Source of the DNA: Typha latifolia
Lineage: Eukaryota; Streptophyta; Magnoliopsida; Poales; Typhaceae
DNA: 64,000 nt
Assembly: GCA_019914945.1 (NCBI GenBank)
Contig: CM034107.1
Coordinates: 11,620,227 to 11,684,226 of the forward strand
Direction of reading: 5' to 3'
Within the stretch, counting starts at the first letter, position 1, and the number at the start of each line of letters is the position of its first letter. The notes below the pieces were generated by a model. That model did not search any database, had not been told where the DNA came from, and saw nothing but the letters and a program-made list of their open reading frames with translations. A program made the position numbers and the translations under genes. Below are positions 24,032 to 36,416 of the stretch, one piece after another.

Positions 24032-26864
24032 GTTTTGAATCTTTCTTAACCTCTCCTTCGATCTATAAGAGATCTCTTACTGGTTTTTTAGAAGAAAACT
24101 CTTGCAAAGATAGGATTTTTATTCTCTTTTCCCTCAAAATTTTCTCCATATATTAATATTCCACATCAAAAACATCTCCTTTCTTTTTTCCACTGATGAG
24201 ATCTCTCATGGATCAGCTGGAGCGCGGCCTCCATGGTTTAGAGCCTGCACTAGTAGCAAGCTTTCCGACTGAGAAGTTTGGGGATCAATTGTTTCAATCA
24301 GGAGAAGAAATCCAGTAAGTTGATTCGTTTTCCTTATCCTTGTTTTTCTCCATTTCATTTGTTATGCCTTCTTCCTGTTCTTTCTTTTCTGTGAGAATTT
24401 GACTCTGAATTTTGAGCTTTCTCTAACAAGTGGGTTTCCTTCTTTTATTTATATTCGTATATTTATCCGTTCGCCTTTTCATGCTACTGTTTGGTCCAAT
24501 TGCCTGCGGTCATTAATTTCAGTTAGTTGAGAACTCGTGTCAAGATGCAACTTGAATTCGTATGTCATTATTGTGTAAACATCTGTTTTCCATGTAATGA
24601 TTTTCTGGTAAGCTAGTTGGCTAGAGTCTGGGGAAGGTTTGTATATACTAATATCGTGGGAAGAAAGAAAAAGAAATTGCCTGACTGAAATCAGGGGCTG
24701 GTCCGTTCCAACAAGAAAGGAAAGGTGCCATGAACTTTCTATCTGCTATCTGTCAAAATTCTTCATGATCCACCTATTGTCTATTAGCCGACATCAGTCT
24801 ACTCTCTACCTAGTATCTACTGATGACTTTTGAAATTTATCTCATGCTCGTCAGCCACTTGATATACCTTTTTCCCTCTGCAGAACCTGATACATCTTTT
24901 CTCCCTCTTCACTTCTCTAATTATGTGTTCTAAACGGAGTTTGAAGAGTTAATATCAAGATGAAAAGATCTTAGAATACTTCACGCAGCTTTTCCTTAAT
25001 TAAGGTGAATCCTGGAGTAAAATGAGCATGGGGTTTATCAGATGATATGGCTACTAGATGAATTTTTGTTGGATCTTCTGTGAGCAAAAGGATTGAAAGG
25101 CATTTAGACTTGTATGATTGCTAAAAGTGTATTAGTACTTATAATGGGTAACATAGTATTTGTTATCCTAATTATTGTAGGGAACAAATCAAAGTTATAT
25201 TTTAAGAAGATCATTGAGTCTAAAGTCTATAAGTAGGTTCTTTCAATTTTATAACAGAGAGGCTTTCTTTCTGATCCTGAGAAACTTTGCTTTTTGATGG
25301 GATAATCATAAAATTGAAGAGACAGGATAACTATTGGATGAAATATCGTTTCTGCATATCCGTAGTGTCCTTGGAGCTTGACCAACTGTTTTTATGAAAA
25401 GATGATTGAAATTCATAAATGAAGCCACAGTAAGCTAAAATCTGTTGGGAGCATAAGATTTAGATTTTGAAGGCATTCATGCTCTCTTGCCAGTGACTGA
25501 TGATTCAAAATTTCTTTTATTCTTTTATTTTTGGGCATCCTGTTCTCTGAACATGTGTTTTTAACATGAATTCATTGCTCTCTTGAGGTTTCTGGCAATT
25601 GCTTTTAGTTTGGAAATTAACATCTTATCATTTGCCTTTATATATACTACCAGCAGTGTCTTTTACAAGATGTAGTTTCATAGAATCAGTGGAAAATGGT
25701 AGATTCTCGTTAAATCGTATAAAATGCCAATCTTTGATGTGAAATTGCACCTTATAGGGGATCTTGTTCGTAAACAATGTTAGGTTCATTAAGTTTTGAC
25801 TCATGGGGGCATGCTGCTTGATATGGAAAAGACGGGAAATATCCAAATTAAAAGGTCAATCATATTAAGAGAAACAGAGTGTATTATATATTTACTCTGT
25901 GCGGCGCTTCCCTCTTAAGAATGAAAGAGGAAGGATAAACAAACAACGAATAGAGAGGGGAGTGAGAATGGATGATAAAGAAAATGAACCATTATCTTTA
26001 ATTTAATGGCATCAGCATGGAGCTATATATTCTTAAATCCTTTTTGAATATCATGTGAACTGCAGGGTTTTATTTTCCTTATTGGCTCTTTCCAAGTCTT
26101 ATTTTGGCCTGGTATAACTTTCTTATTGACTATTCATAAAGGAAGTTATACCAGCCAATATAACGGCAAGTAAATCCACAATGATGATGCCATCATGTCC
26201 TACAAGTCACTCAATGAACAATTCCAAGCTTTATATTTGGACGGAAATTCATGGTTTAAATGTCCAAATGACATTTTGGAGCACCTTTCTTTATTTCTCT
26301 ATATCTTTAGTGCTCACTCTTTTCTATATTTATTTTTAACAGTTCCATATGGTTGTTTATTGTTACCCATTTTCTTATTTATTAGTTGCTTGAATACTGG
26401 CTATATCTAATCTGCATGTTTAATGTTTGGAATTGCCTCTTTTTAGATGTACGGTGTGTCTTGGGGAATATCAAGAGAAAGATGTTTTGCGCATTCTTCC
26501 TTATTGTGGCCACTCCTTCCATGTTACATGCATCGACATATGGCTAAAGCAGCATTCGACATGCCCTGTTTGTAGAGTTTCTTTGCGTGATTCTCCTGAT
26601 AGGAGACGTGCAATGCGACCTGTCTACAGTGCTGCAATCAGATCCTTCTACTCTTCTGGACCTTTTCAGCCAGACCCATGTAACCATGCAGGCCATGATT
26701 CTTCAAGGGCAGCGGATAACCAGAGAGCAGAATCCACCCAAGAGCTTGTTTCTGAGCCACGTGGAGACAGCGGAAATGTTTCTACTGTTAGGGTGGTTAA
26801 CGGCCCTACCAAAATAGTCTATGGAACAAGGGGAAAACTCATGGAGAGCCCATCCTATTCTTAG
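23821..26864 (+). CDS. RING-H2 finger protein, ATL-type membrane E3 ubiquitin ligase
   Basis: Three coding exons, 23821-23982, 24217-24314 and 26447-26864, join in phase to give 225 residues. An N-terminal membrane segment ([19 protein letters not shown], about residues 8-26) is followed by a basic stretch and a GLD-like motif ([15 protein letters not shown]). The RING-H2 finger reads [12 protein letters not shown]...[16 protein letters not shown]...TCPVC, with the Pro before the third Cys and the Trp after the fifth typical of the ATL family. Such proteins recruit E2 enzymes at membranes; the substrate is unknown. The second exon's acceptor (GATCAG|CTG) was chosen because it keeps phase and leads into the GLD motif; it has a weak pyrimidine tract and is the least certain joint. 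The Ser-rich tail ends SPSYS. The last intron is 2.1 kb. Confidence 0.8.
23986..24029. repeat. (CT)n microsatellite at the start of intron 1 of the RING gene
   Basis: A pure CT run begins four bases after the exon 1 donor (AGC|GTTAGT). It lies at the 5' splice site region and is likely to vary in length among individuals. Confidence 0.85.
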
Positions 26865-28098
26865 CACTTGAATGTTTACATGAAGTAGATAATTGCTGCT
26901 TGAGATCGCTTTATGTGATAAAGAGCCATTAGAAGAGATGTTAGTTTCTTGTGGCTCAAATGTACATATCACAAATTCCTTCAACTCTTTTTTAAAATTC
27001 GTCATTCACTTCCACAATCTGAGTTGAGGTTTCATTGTTCAGTTGCTCACTCTCTCTTCTCTATGTTTCTTTTTTGAGTTAGAGTTGGTAAGATCTACCA
27101 TTTGATAACACAAGCAGTAGAACAAAACCATGTGCAATTGCTCAGCAATGTCAGGTTCTGTTTCCTTATCGTACCCTTAATTTTCTCAAGGAAGAACCTT
27201 TAATAGATAATTGATTCTTACTTTAAGGCGACTGGTTTAGATATTTGTACGCTGGATGTAATTTGTAGTTTTGTATTCTGTACATTATAGCTGATGTTGT
27301 CTGGTAGGTTGTTTCCTGGTTTCATGAATGAAACAGAGTGATATTTAACCTTTCATCAAAAAATTTATTCTTTTAAAAAGAAAATCTTAAAGGCGAATTC
27401 ATTGGATTATGTTCTATTGTTCTATTGTTCTTTTATGTGAGAAAGCATGTATCTTGAGCTGTTGACTTTTAGCAAAATAAGTTGTTTGTCTTCGACAAGC
27501 TTTGAGACAGCATAGATGTGGATTGTATCCACCAAAACGCGTAGCATGCTTACATTATTTTTCTCATGTCAACCGTTACTGGCATTATCCAAGGACTTCT
27601 GCAATGTTCGATCAGGCAGGGTCAAACTCTGTTCGTTAGAATGCAACTAAAAAATCCACGAAGTAAGCATCTCCATCTCTGGATGATGCTAAAAGACAGA
27701 GTAGATTGGGTTAGTACAACAACAACAACCTCTCTAATAATAATAAAGAGAGGAATCTGCAAGACTGTCAACACAAACCGAGTCTCATCAGCTGAAGGAT
27801 CTAAACACAAATGTATCACAACGCCCTGTGAGTTGTGACGTTCAGCCTGGTCTTTTTCGTGAGACAAAGTAAATGAAATGGCAGAAAAGATACGAAGACA
27901 TAATAATAGTAGATTTATTATTCTCTAGTAAGACTCCTCGAACAGCATAAGATTGGAAGTACAGACAACTAGACTCAACTGGATACCGTAGCAAGGCCCT
28001 CAACTTATTAGGAAACTATTCAAACACCTGGAGGCACAGCAAAGAAACGAACTAAACTAGCAAGTCAGAAGCCTAGAAACCTTACCCTCGCTTCTATA
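26865..28098. other. Convergent intergenic stretch between the RING and aldolase genes
   Basis: This holds the 3' untranslated regions of two converging genes. AATGAAT and AATAATAATAAAG motifs at 27320-27350 and 27738-27750 are compatible with poly(A) signals. No other gene is seen. Confidence 0.5.
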
Positions 28099-29421
28099 TC
28101 AATATTTATAGTCCTTGACATGTAGACTCTCCGAGACACCTTGTCCCTTGGCAGCGTCTCCCTTATATTCACCAAGAGTGGCCTCGGAGTTTGCCTTGCA
28201 CCTGGCAAGAAAAGCAGCCCTTGCCTTGTCGATGTTGTCCTCTTTCCCAAGCCATGTCTTGAGTGTGCTCTGCTGCAAAGCACGCCCAAATGAGAAAGAG
28301 AGTGCCCATGGCTTCTTTCCCTTCAGCTTGTTCATTGCATTTAGGTTCAGAGTTGCCTCCTCCTCACTCTGACCACCCGAGAGGAAAACGATAGCTGGAA
28401 CGGCTGCCGGAACAGTCCTCAGGAGAGTGCGGACCGTGTACTCAGCAACCACCTCTGGTGCAACCTTCTTCGCCTCTGATCCAGGAGTAACCATGTTCGG
28501 TTTCAGCAACGATCCCTCCAACAGAACATGGTGATCATTAAGTGCTTTGTAACACGCAGCAAGCACGCGCTCTGTGACTTCCGCACAACGGTTGATGTCA
28601 TGAGGACCATCGACAAGGATCTCCGGCTCTACGATTGGAACCAGGCCATTCTCCTGGCAGATGATGGCATAGCGAGCTAGCCCACTGGCGTTCTCATTGA
28701 TGGCAAGCTGAGATGGCTCATTTGGACTGATCTTTAAGACAGCACGCCACTTAGCAAAACGAGCCCCTGCCTCGTAGTACTTGGCACAGCGCTTGCCGAG
28801 GTCATCGTGGCCTTGAGAGGTAGTCTCGCCATTGGTCCCATAAAGCTCGACTGTGCCCTTGTCAACCTTGATACCAGGAAGGACGCCACCCTCCTTGAGG
28901 ACTTCAACAAAGGGCTTGCCGCTAGCAGTCTTCTGGTAGAGGGTCTCCTCAAAAAGGATGACCCCGCTCAGGTACTGCAGAGCACCGGGTGTGCAAAAGA
29001 GGAGCTCCCGGAGGGCTCGTCGGTTGGTCTCGACATTCTCCACATTAATGCTGGCAAGACGCTTACCAATAGTGCCAGTGGACTCATCAGCGGCTAGAAT
29101 CCCCTTACCAGGGGTGCCAATATAAGCAGCATTCGCAATAAGCTCGTCTGCCAAAAAAAAAAAGCCAAAATAGAGGAACATAGCAGTATAATCAACAGCC
29201 AAAAAAGCTAACAGTAAATTAGAAGCCCAAATTTCAGCACAAAGTACAAAGTTACAATCCATTAACGTACTAAACTAAAGATTCATATTCACAGTGCTGT
29301 CAGAACGATGCTTTAAGAAGGTATCTACTAGCAAAAGACACTAAAAATCCTTTTCAAGAAATATGTCACCTGCGTACGCGAAATATACAATTTTAATTTC
29401 CTCAATAGACTAACACACGCA

Positions 29422-29464
<43 letters not shown>

Positions 29465-29985
29465 ATTTTTTTTAATTCTCATTTTATAAGAGCAACACCA
29501 ACTCAATCAAGGGCAGGGCACGCAAACACGAACAGCTAAAGCATGATCTTTGAAGACGTCAATGTTTTATCGAAATTCACAACAAGGACAGCTAAAGCAT
29601 GAGGAACTCTGGTATGTATAGGAAAGAAAGCGGGAAAAATTTCTACAGAGTATTTATTAAGCAAACGCTTACATCATAACAATATGACAAACAATCCTAC
29701 TCCAGTTGCAAACAGAAAATTGAGTTGTATGATTCTAAATAAGGCCCAGATGGATATATTAAACAATACAACTATCAAAATTAAAACAGCAGAAATTTCT
29801 ATTTATCCGCATTCATGCAAACGGAGATAACATAGAATCTAAGGAGCAGAGAAAGATTGTATATATATATATAACACTAAAAAAAGAACAAAGCTTTGAT
29901 CTTTCTTATGCCCAGTACAAGAGAATAAAAATAAAGCAGGAGAAATTAAGAAATTACCACGATATTTCCCACAGTAGGCAGACAT
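28099..29985 (-). CDS. FBA: Fructose-bisphosphate aldolase, class I, cytosolic
   Basis: This enzyme cleaves fructose 1,6-bisphosphate into dihydroxyacetone phosphate and glyceraldehyde 3-phosphate in glycolysis, and runs in reverse in gluconeogenesis. Two coding exons, 29985-29958 (28 bp, MSAYCGKYR plus one base) and 29147-28099, join to form Asp10 and give 358 residues, the normal cytosolic length. Class I motifs are clear: [18 protein letters not shown], the Schiff-base signature [11 protein letters not shown] with Lys225, [12 protein letters not shown] and the C-terminal Tyr that closes the active site (KDYKY). There is no transit peptide, which argues against a plastid isozyme. A longer open frame starting at 29262 simply reads into the intron. 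The gene is intact. Confidence 0.96.
29427..29461. repeat. (GA)n microsatellite in the aldolase intron
   Basis: A GAGAGA run of about 35 bp lies in the single intron, about 280 bp downstream of... the second coding exon's acceptor on the plus-strand map. Confidence 0.8.
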
Positions 29986-30034
29986 GTTTGCTTCCCTCTG
30001 CTACTCTCTGGAGATGAATGGAGGAGGGGATAAA

Positions 30035-30041
30035 GTTTATA
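30035..30041 (-). promoter_or_regulatory. Likely TATA box of the aldolase gene
   Basis: On the minus strand TATAAAC lies 50 bases upstream of the aldolase start codon. That would put the transcription start about 20-25 bases before the ATG and give a very short leader. Assigned by motif and distance only. Confidence 0.45.
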
Positions 30042-31857
30042 ACAGAAGCAGTCGTGCTTGGGGATGAAGAAACTTCGGGAATATACCCACACTCATCATC
30101 TCTCTGATAAATCCACGTAGCAGGCCTACGTGCGATCTAATTAAAAGGCCACCGAAATCTACTGGACCAACTGATGGAACATTCTCACTCCTTCATTTCG
30201 ATCTTATCTTCGGTCTCTTCCTCATTTATGTTATATTTGAAGCAATTTAAGATAGATGTGCTTTTTGCAAACCCATTAAATAAGTCGGCCCGTAGTTACT
30301 GTGTTATGTGGTTAGAAGGTATAAAGTTCTAAGTTTATTCTGGTTCTGAGCTTATCGGCATCTGCACTTGTTCTGACGACGGCCTAACAAGCATCAGAAT
30401 TTGTAGCCAAGTGGGTGGGCATGATGAGAATACTTGAGAAGGTTGGGTTCGACAAGCTTCAATTGACTCGTTTTCGCTCTTTCAAACTTCCCACAGATCA
30501 CATGATCTGCAGGAGATGAGATTGGAAGCCTACCGGAGATAACAAAATAAAATCATCATTTTATTGCACCGTAGTCCATCTTCTTCTTCTTCTTCTTCTT
30601 CTTTTTTCTTAAATTAATCTAAAATCTAGATCTGGGCCTATGTCTATCTACAGTCAAAAAGGTCTACGACGGATAGAGAGATGATTAGATCCGAATCACC
30701 AAATTCCAAGTGAAGCCGCTCAACTCCAAATGCCGTACGAATCATGTCAGTTTGGTGATAAAAAAGAAATATAAGCAATCCAAAGAAAGGGGGGCCTAAC
30801 TTGCGATTTAATTTGATGGCCCTCACCTCACACAAAAGGGAAAATCGATTTGAGTATTTGTTATATTTCTTTAGGCGACCTTGTACCTTGAGTACTTTAT
30901 TAATCTTCTTAATATCTTGGATTAATGCAATGGAGAATAGGACGTTTCTGGCATTACCTCTTGAGGATTCTTAGTATCAATCAATCAGTATGATGGTAGT
31001 AATTAATATATGGGATTTGTAGTTTACTTCATGCATGCGCACATTAATATATAAATTATAATCCAATCTCAATCATAGTAGCTCAATTAGTGATTTCGTG
31101 GAGAAAGATATTCTGCTCGAAAGCAAAGAGATCCTGTGTTCTCTGGCTACAAGGAAAGAGGAGAACATCTACAAAGATCGTGTACAAACATACATACTTT
31201 CCAGAATTTTCAAGCAATCCGGATTCCAAGTATGACTTGGGTCATAAACATACTATTGTTGCTTGGATTCATTAATATGCCCAAATCTATAAACGCTCTA
31301 ATTCTACTTAATAAAGGTGATGACCAGAATAAATTAAGCAGATCTAGAGCAAACTCGGGAAGGGTGGAGAATGATGGATTATAGTTCGCGAGTTTCTTGA
31401 TAAAATGACCATGGCCATTGTAGCATTAAAAGTTCTTCTTCAGGAAATAAAGAAGAAAGGGATGGCAATCTGTTGTACATTTGTGGCGGAATCTCCGGGG
31501 AATTCATTATTATTGTCATTCCTTGCACAAAGTGGGGAAGAAGGCGAAATAGAGGAGAAAAAGAACAAACCACTGAAAACAAGCAAAAGAACATGAATGG
31601 ATGAATCAGGAGGGAAGAAAAGTTTACAACTTTTCATAAAATGGAAGTACATTTTATTCCCATAAAAGATTGCTAAGTATCTTGTACTTGTGAAATGAAC
31701 AGAGTTCTGTTCTTTTTACAGAAAAATATATCAACAGGAGAAGAAATCCAAGCAACTACCATTCACAATTCTGCAACTAAGATCAACTAGCATACATACC
31801 CTCTCCTACTTACGTACGTACTTACCTCTTCTTCCAAAGAATGCCAGATCAAGGCAA
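30042..31857. other. Intergenic DNA with a CTT repeat
   Basis: No gene is recognisable. A (CTT)n run lies at about 30580-30605. The left part is the aldolase promoter region and the right end (about 31640-31857) is probably the 3' untranslated region of the DUF868 gene. Several short open frames have no similarity that I recognise. Confidence 0.5.
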
Positions 31858-32802
31858 TCACAGTAATGTCGCAGTCCCGTAATTGTACTTGGATGCTTTG
31901 ATCAATAAAGAGAAGCCATTGACTCCTTTCTCCTTGTTGATCACCTCCTCCTCCAGCCACAGCCTGCTCTCCAACGCGCTCCTCGCGCGAAACATGAACA
32001 CCGCATTCCCCGCCGGATTGCTAAACCACCACCCATGCACGTCCCACATCATGTCCACCGGCGACCCGTCGACGAAAATAGTCTGATTCCCTCTAAAATT
32101 CCATCCTAGCCTTCTCACATATACCGCCCTCTTATTGTCGACGCAAACCGATAGCTCTGCATCTCCCTTGTCCCATGCATCAACTTTGCATCTAATAGTT
32201 ATCTCATGATCATTGCCGTCATCGCGAAACCTGGCCTTGGTGGAGTACAAGGCATGGCCGAGGACCTCTTCCTTGCGACCAACCATGGAGAATTCTGCAG
32301 CTGGGATTGTACTTACGTCAAGCTTCTTGACGTAGTCCTTGCTCATGTCTCCGAGCAAGAGGGCCAGCTCGGAGTCGACGGTGACGACAACATAGAAATC
32401 ACTGATAGGCTCTGGCCCAGATGCGTACTTAGCGGAATTGATGTCCCAAAAGAGGCAAACCACGCAGCTACCCGAAGTGAACGTTCTGCTTCCTTTCTTC
32501 TTGCGCAAGAGCTGGAAGGAGTTCATGGCATTGCTCTTCTTCCTTTGGTTGGATGAGTGCAATTCTTCTACGCTAACAGACAGAGATGGACCCAGAGGAT
32601 TCTTGGACCATGTAATTGTTACGAGGAGCTCTTTTTGGGAAGAAGGGAGAAGAGTGCGGTAGAGGCAAGAGACGGCGCTTTGAACCGAATTCTTCTCGAC
32701 GACGACGATGGACGAGTTGCTGCCGCCGCTGCTGCTTCCAGAGCAGGAGACGTCGGAGACTCTCACCGCGTGCTCGCTGAAGCAGGAGACGAAGTCCTTC
32801 AT
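31858..32802 (-). CDS. DUF868 family protein (plant, unknown function)
   Basis: An intronless gene of 314 residues. The longer frame begins at 32865, but MKDFVSCFSEHAV at 32802 is the usual start in this plant family. Recognisable family parts are the N-terminal SVQSAVSCLYRT, LLVTITWSKNPLGPSL, the WDINSAKYASGPEPISDFYVVV block, the central EVLGHALYSTKARF and IRCKVDAWDKGDAELSV, and the C-terminal FVDGSPVDMMWDVHGWWF and AVFMFRAR. The N-terminus is Ser-rich and there is no signal peptide or membrane span. DUF868 has no established biochemical role and none is proposed here. Confidence 0.88.
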   Translation of the reverse strand: MKDFVSCFSEHAVRVSDVSCSGSSSGGSNSSIVVVEKNSVQSAVSCLYRTLLPSSQKELLVTITWSKNPLGPSLSVSVEELHSSNQRKKSNAMNSFQLLRKKKGSRTFTSGSCVVCLFWDINSAKYASGPEPISDFYVVVTVDSELALLLGDMSKDYVKKLDVSTIPAAEFSMVGRKEEVLGHALYSTKARFRDDGNDHEITIRCKVDAWDKGDAELSVCVDNKRAVYVRRLGWNFRGNQTIFVDGSPVDMMWDVHGWWFSNPAGNAVFMFRARSALESRLWLEEEVINKEKGVNGFSLLIKASKYNYGTATLL

Positions 32803-32865
32803 TGGATTGGGACTCTTTGCTCTGCTCTGCTTACCTCTCTGTCCTTTGTATTCTTTGTGTATCAC

Positions 32866-33158
32866 GTCAGGCCTTAAAAGCTCAAAAAGATATAAGCAAG
32901 AGATATATGTGTTCTAAAAGGGAAGGGAGTCTATAAGGGGAGGAATCTCTTAAGTGCAAAGCTTGAGAAGGGAGGGAATAATGTTGCCTTGCCTTGTTCT
33001 TCTTCGTTACCTTTGATTGCTAACATAATTTGTTAGCTAAACAAAGGGCTTCTAAGGCCTTAATTGGTACTCAACTTTTGTCTAATTAAGCTCCGTATCT
33101 TTGCACAGCTATCCATTCATTGGCTTCTAAAATTAATTAAAGGAAGGATCCTGCTCCC

Positions 33159-33203
<45 letters not shown>

Positions 33204-34164
33204 GATTATATTTTTCTTCTTTCCTCTTCTTGCTGCATAAATTAAGGAGAATTGTGAGGTAGACATGATTAGCAGAGATTAATTACTATTAGGGGAGATA
33301 GAGTCCAGAGAGATTAAAAACATGCATATGACTTGCTCCTTGATGGCATTCAAAAACCTTGGGAGAATAACAAAAATTAATTTGAGATAGAATCAAAAAA
33401 AGGCTAGATTTTAGAAGTGGACAATTCTGAGACTGGATCCTAGAGCTTAGAGATTAGAGGTATAGGTTTCTGAAGCTAGTTGTGCCCGAGTGCCAATCGC
33501 TTTTGGTGGTGTTAGCTGTCATTCGAGATATATCTCCAAGTTAGGCACAACTGGGGATGCAAGTTGGAGCATCAAGATTCAAGATTGACTTGTGGCCAAG
33601 CAGTTAGGCAAGTTGACAGTTTGGTTTAGTCATTATTTGCCTATCATTATATATTAGCAGACAAAAACCCTGCATAATGGAATGCATAATAGTAGATTAC
33701 ATCGGGCCTAGCAGCTTGTTCTTATTGTTTAATATTGTTTACTTGATCTATACAATAGTAGTGTTCTTTATTTTTATTTGGGTCTATACAAATCTGATTG
33801 GTTCATCAGCCGCCAAACATAACTTAAAATATAACATGAGAAAGAGCTGGTACTTCAATTTGGATTCTTACTTGGTTATCCATGATGCAAAGGTAAATAC
33901 CAACCACCATTACACCAACCTTCCTCTCATAAATTTTAGAAAAAAAAATTAGAAAGAAGAAAATCTCAGCATCTGGCAGTGCCTTGTTTGAATGTGTTGC
34001 TGTAATTTTATGTTAATCAACCTGATATAGTTTTAACCATCGTCACGAGGTTAGTACTTGGAGTTGTGGGCCGTCTGCAAGCATAAATAACAAATAGTTT
34101 GCAAACAGTCTCAATAGGACAGAAGAATGTAGATTCATAGAACACAGCACTACCATAGTTGAAC

Positions 34165-34212
<48 letters not shown>

Positions 34213-35540
34213 AACGAACTTAATACTGTTTGAATTCACCAACTAACACCAAATTAATACTTCTAAAATAACAATAAATGGAGTAAAAAAGAAACAAAGA
34301 AAGGGGGTCCCCTGTTTTAGTGGGGTTAAGTTGTTCCCTCTACAGCATTCCACAATTAATTCGTACCATGTTTCCGTTCTGGCTATTGGTCTGGAGTGGA
34401 AGCTTCCTCGTGTAAAAATTGGGATTCCGTGTGGTACTGGGGACAACCCACACAATTAATTGGTAGAGAAAGATGCTTCCATTTCAAGCCGATGGTTTAC
34501 AATCTCTGTTTCCAATAATGAAGTGTACGTTTTAAGCCTTGAATATTTGGCTTCTCAAATATATAATTTTGCATTAGTCTTATCATAGCCAGCAACACCA
34601 CGTTCATCCCTCCTTGTTATATCTTCTTACATGATTAGCAACCGAGGAGAAGTAGTAGTAGTATTTATTATTAAACCAACGACATCGCATCCACCAAATG
34701 CATGTGCAACCCATCATGTCATCCAATAAAAAAATTAACTAATTGTATATAGGGACTCCTCAAGAACGGTTAGTACTTAATAAATCTAAGCATGCCACAG
34801 TGAATTAAGTAGTTGGTTAGCATAAGAAATGCGAGATCCATCGACAGACTCATGTGATGCACAACTCTCGTGCCCTTCTCTTCTGAAGGCAAACTCTAAC
34901 TATATATATATATATATATCTTCATGTTGTCTTTCTACTTGAGACAAGGAACTATATATAATGCGTTAACTGTTGAGATAAATCTAGGATAAGTACACAG
35001 TTTTAACTTGGAAAACACATTGCTTCTATATGGATGGTTATGGAAGCATTAAAATCTCGGCCAGGGTAGATATTGGGAACGACAAATCCAAGTTGCGTTC
35101 CCTCAGGATGCAGCTCCCATGCTATTTATTATCCATTACTCTTATCCTTATCTTTGTTTATTTTTCTTATCTTCCTATCATTTATAACTTCTGCCTCCTT
35201 TGCTAAAGAATATAATTTCCAAGTAAAGATATGCAACTTAATGGAAGTGAAGTGAAGTGAAGCACGAGAAAAAAAAAATAAACAAGTTAAACGTGACACA
35301 AACGATATAACTAATCAGAACAACTTCAGTGCCCAAATCCTTGAGATTTTAAGCAATGTGGTCGACTGCCAGACTTACAAGCAGCTTTACTAGTAAATTC
35401 TGGTCCAAGAGACCAAGCAAGACATTTATGCAAGCCAAAAAGACCGCGAGAATAAGAAGATAAAACCTCGGAATTCGTCTCTTAAGATCCCAACATCAGT
35501 ATAGATAATCTGATAAAAAGATAAAAATCCTGATTACAAG
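32866..35540. other. AT-rich intergenic DNA with dinucleotide repeats
   Basis: This holds the promoter of the DUF868 gene at its left edge, then AT-rich sequence without recognisable genes. Microsatellites are (TA)n(CA)n at 33162-33200, (TA)n at 34168-34210 and (TA)n at 34900-34919. A GTGAA repeat (AGTGAAGTGAAGTGAAGC) lies near 35245-35262. Confidence 0.55.
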
Positions 35541-35654
35541 CCCTATACAATAGTTTGACGCTCCCTGTTCCTTTTGCTGAAATGACCACAAGAGATTTTA
35601 ATCTTCATCTTTCGAAAGCTGAGGGAAGGCTCCCGTTGATGAGAAACAGGTGCT

Positions 35655-36175
35655 CAAGGCCGAGCAGAACCAATTGCTGCTTCCAGGCTCCCTAGGCTGG
35701 ATTTGTGACTGTCAACTTGGACAGAGTCTTTTCTCATCAAAATTCTACTGCATGGTCGGCCCATCACTCTCGAAGCCTCACTCTCCTCCGCAGGGGATCC
35801 TCAGCACTCGGAAGCAGCAGAAGCTTTCAAATTTAATCTGCTCAAAATCCAAAGTCCCAACTTGAGTAACGTCTACTTTAAGTTAACTTTGAGGTGCTCA
35901 TCAATTTGTTACGCAACCGTGCTGCTGGGCCTTAGAAGATGCAGCATACAATTTGTTAAGCAACCTCCTTTTGGATCTGTCGCTCTCTCTGTCCAAGGGA
36001 AAGCAACCGCGTAGCTGATAGGTTGGCTCACCTAGGAGAAGAGCAGGGGTTTTCTTCTGTCTGGCTTGACTCGGTCCTCAACTCTATTTTAGAATTATTG
36101 TATCAGGAAGCATAGGGTGATGTAATTTTGCATCTTTTTGCGGTAATGCAATTACCTGTTTACCAAAAAAGAAGA
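35655..36175 (+). mobile_element. 5'-truncated LINE insertion with 14-bp target duplication
   Basis: The 14 bases GAGAAACAGGTGCT occur directly on both sides, at 35641-35654 and 36176-36189. Between them lies a 521-bp insert. Its plus strand carries a short reading frame, RESNRVADRLAHLGEEQG followed by VWLDSVLNSILELLYQEA and a stop at about 36112. This resembles the RNase H C-terminus of plant LINE retrotransposons. A short 3' tail ends in an A-rich ACCAAAAAAGAAGA before the second duplication. A 5' truncation, an A-rich 3' end and a long direct duplication are the hallmarks of LINE integration. Frame disruptions upstream show it is inactive. Confidence 0.7.
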
Positions 36176-36260
36176 GAGAAACAGGTGCTTTAACAATGTG
36201 AATGCTGTGCTCCAATTCTTTCATTGCCTCTGACTTCTGCTTAGCTACCTCGCCCTTCAT
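36176..36260 (-). pseudogene. Exon-like coding fragment cut by the LINE insertion
   Basis: On the minus strand this reads MKGEVAKQKSEAMKELEHS then IHIVKAPVS, a Lys/Glu-rich helix-like segment preceded by an acceptor-like GGTAAG at 36261. It runs into the LINE duplication. Beyond the other duplication copy (35640 downward) the frame would stay open to a stop near 35544, while the LINE itself supplies a stop at 36084. The upstream host gene is not recognised, so this may be a decayed fragment rather than an active exon. Confidence 0.35.
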
Positions 36261-36373
36261 CTTACCGGAATGCCAGGGGATAGTTATCATAAGTAGAGGT
36301 CAGCAAGAAGAACTAAAAAATCAAGAGAAAGCATAGTGTAGTTGAAGGACAAATTAAGATGAATCAACCTCAC

Positions 36374-36416
36374 CGCATGGTGTTTCACCTCTATCGCGAG
36401 TGCATACCTCTCCAAC
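36374..36416 (-). other. Possible small exon (RLERYALAIEVKHHA)
   Basis: On the minus strand an acceptor-like AAACAG (36417) and a donor-like CATGCG|GTGAGG (36374/36373) enclose 43 bases coding LERYALAIEVKHHA in one frame. Composition and splice signals suggest a real or former exon of the same minus-strand gene as the fragment at 36176-36260. No family was recognised. Confidence 0.3.

Noticed and set aside
26195..26410. 71-codon plus-strand ORF
   Set aside because: Lies in the last intron of the RING-H2 gene, is Leu/Phe-rich and has no family similarity.
28099..29262. 387-codon aldolase reading frame with its own Met
   Set aside because: The first ~39 residues come from the intron. The true N-terminus MSAYCGKYR lies in a separate exon at 29985-29958.
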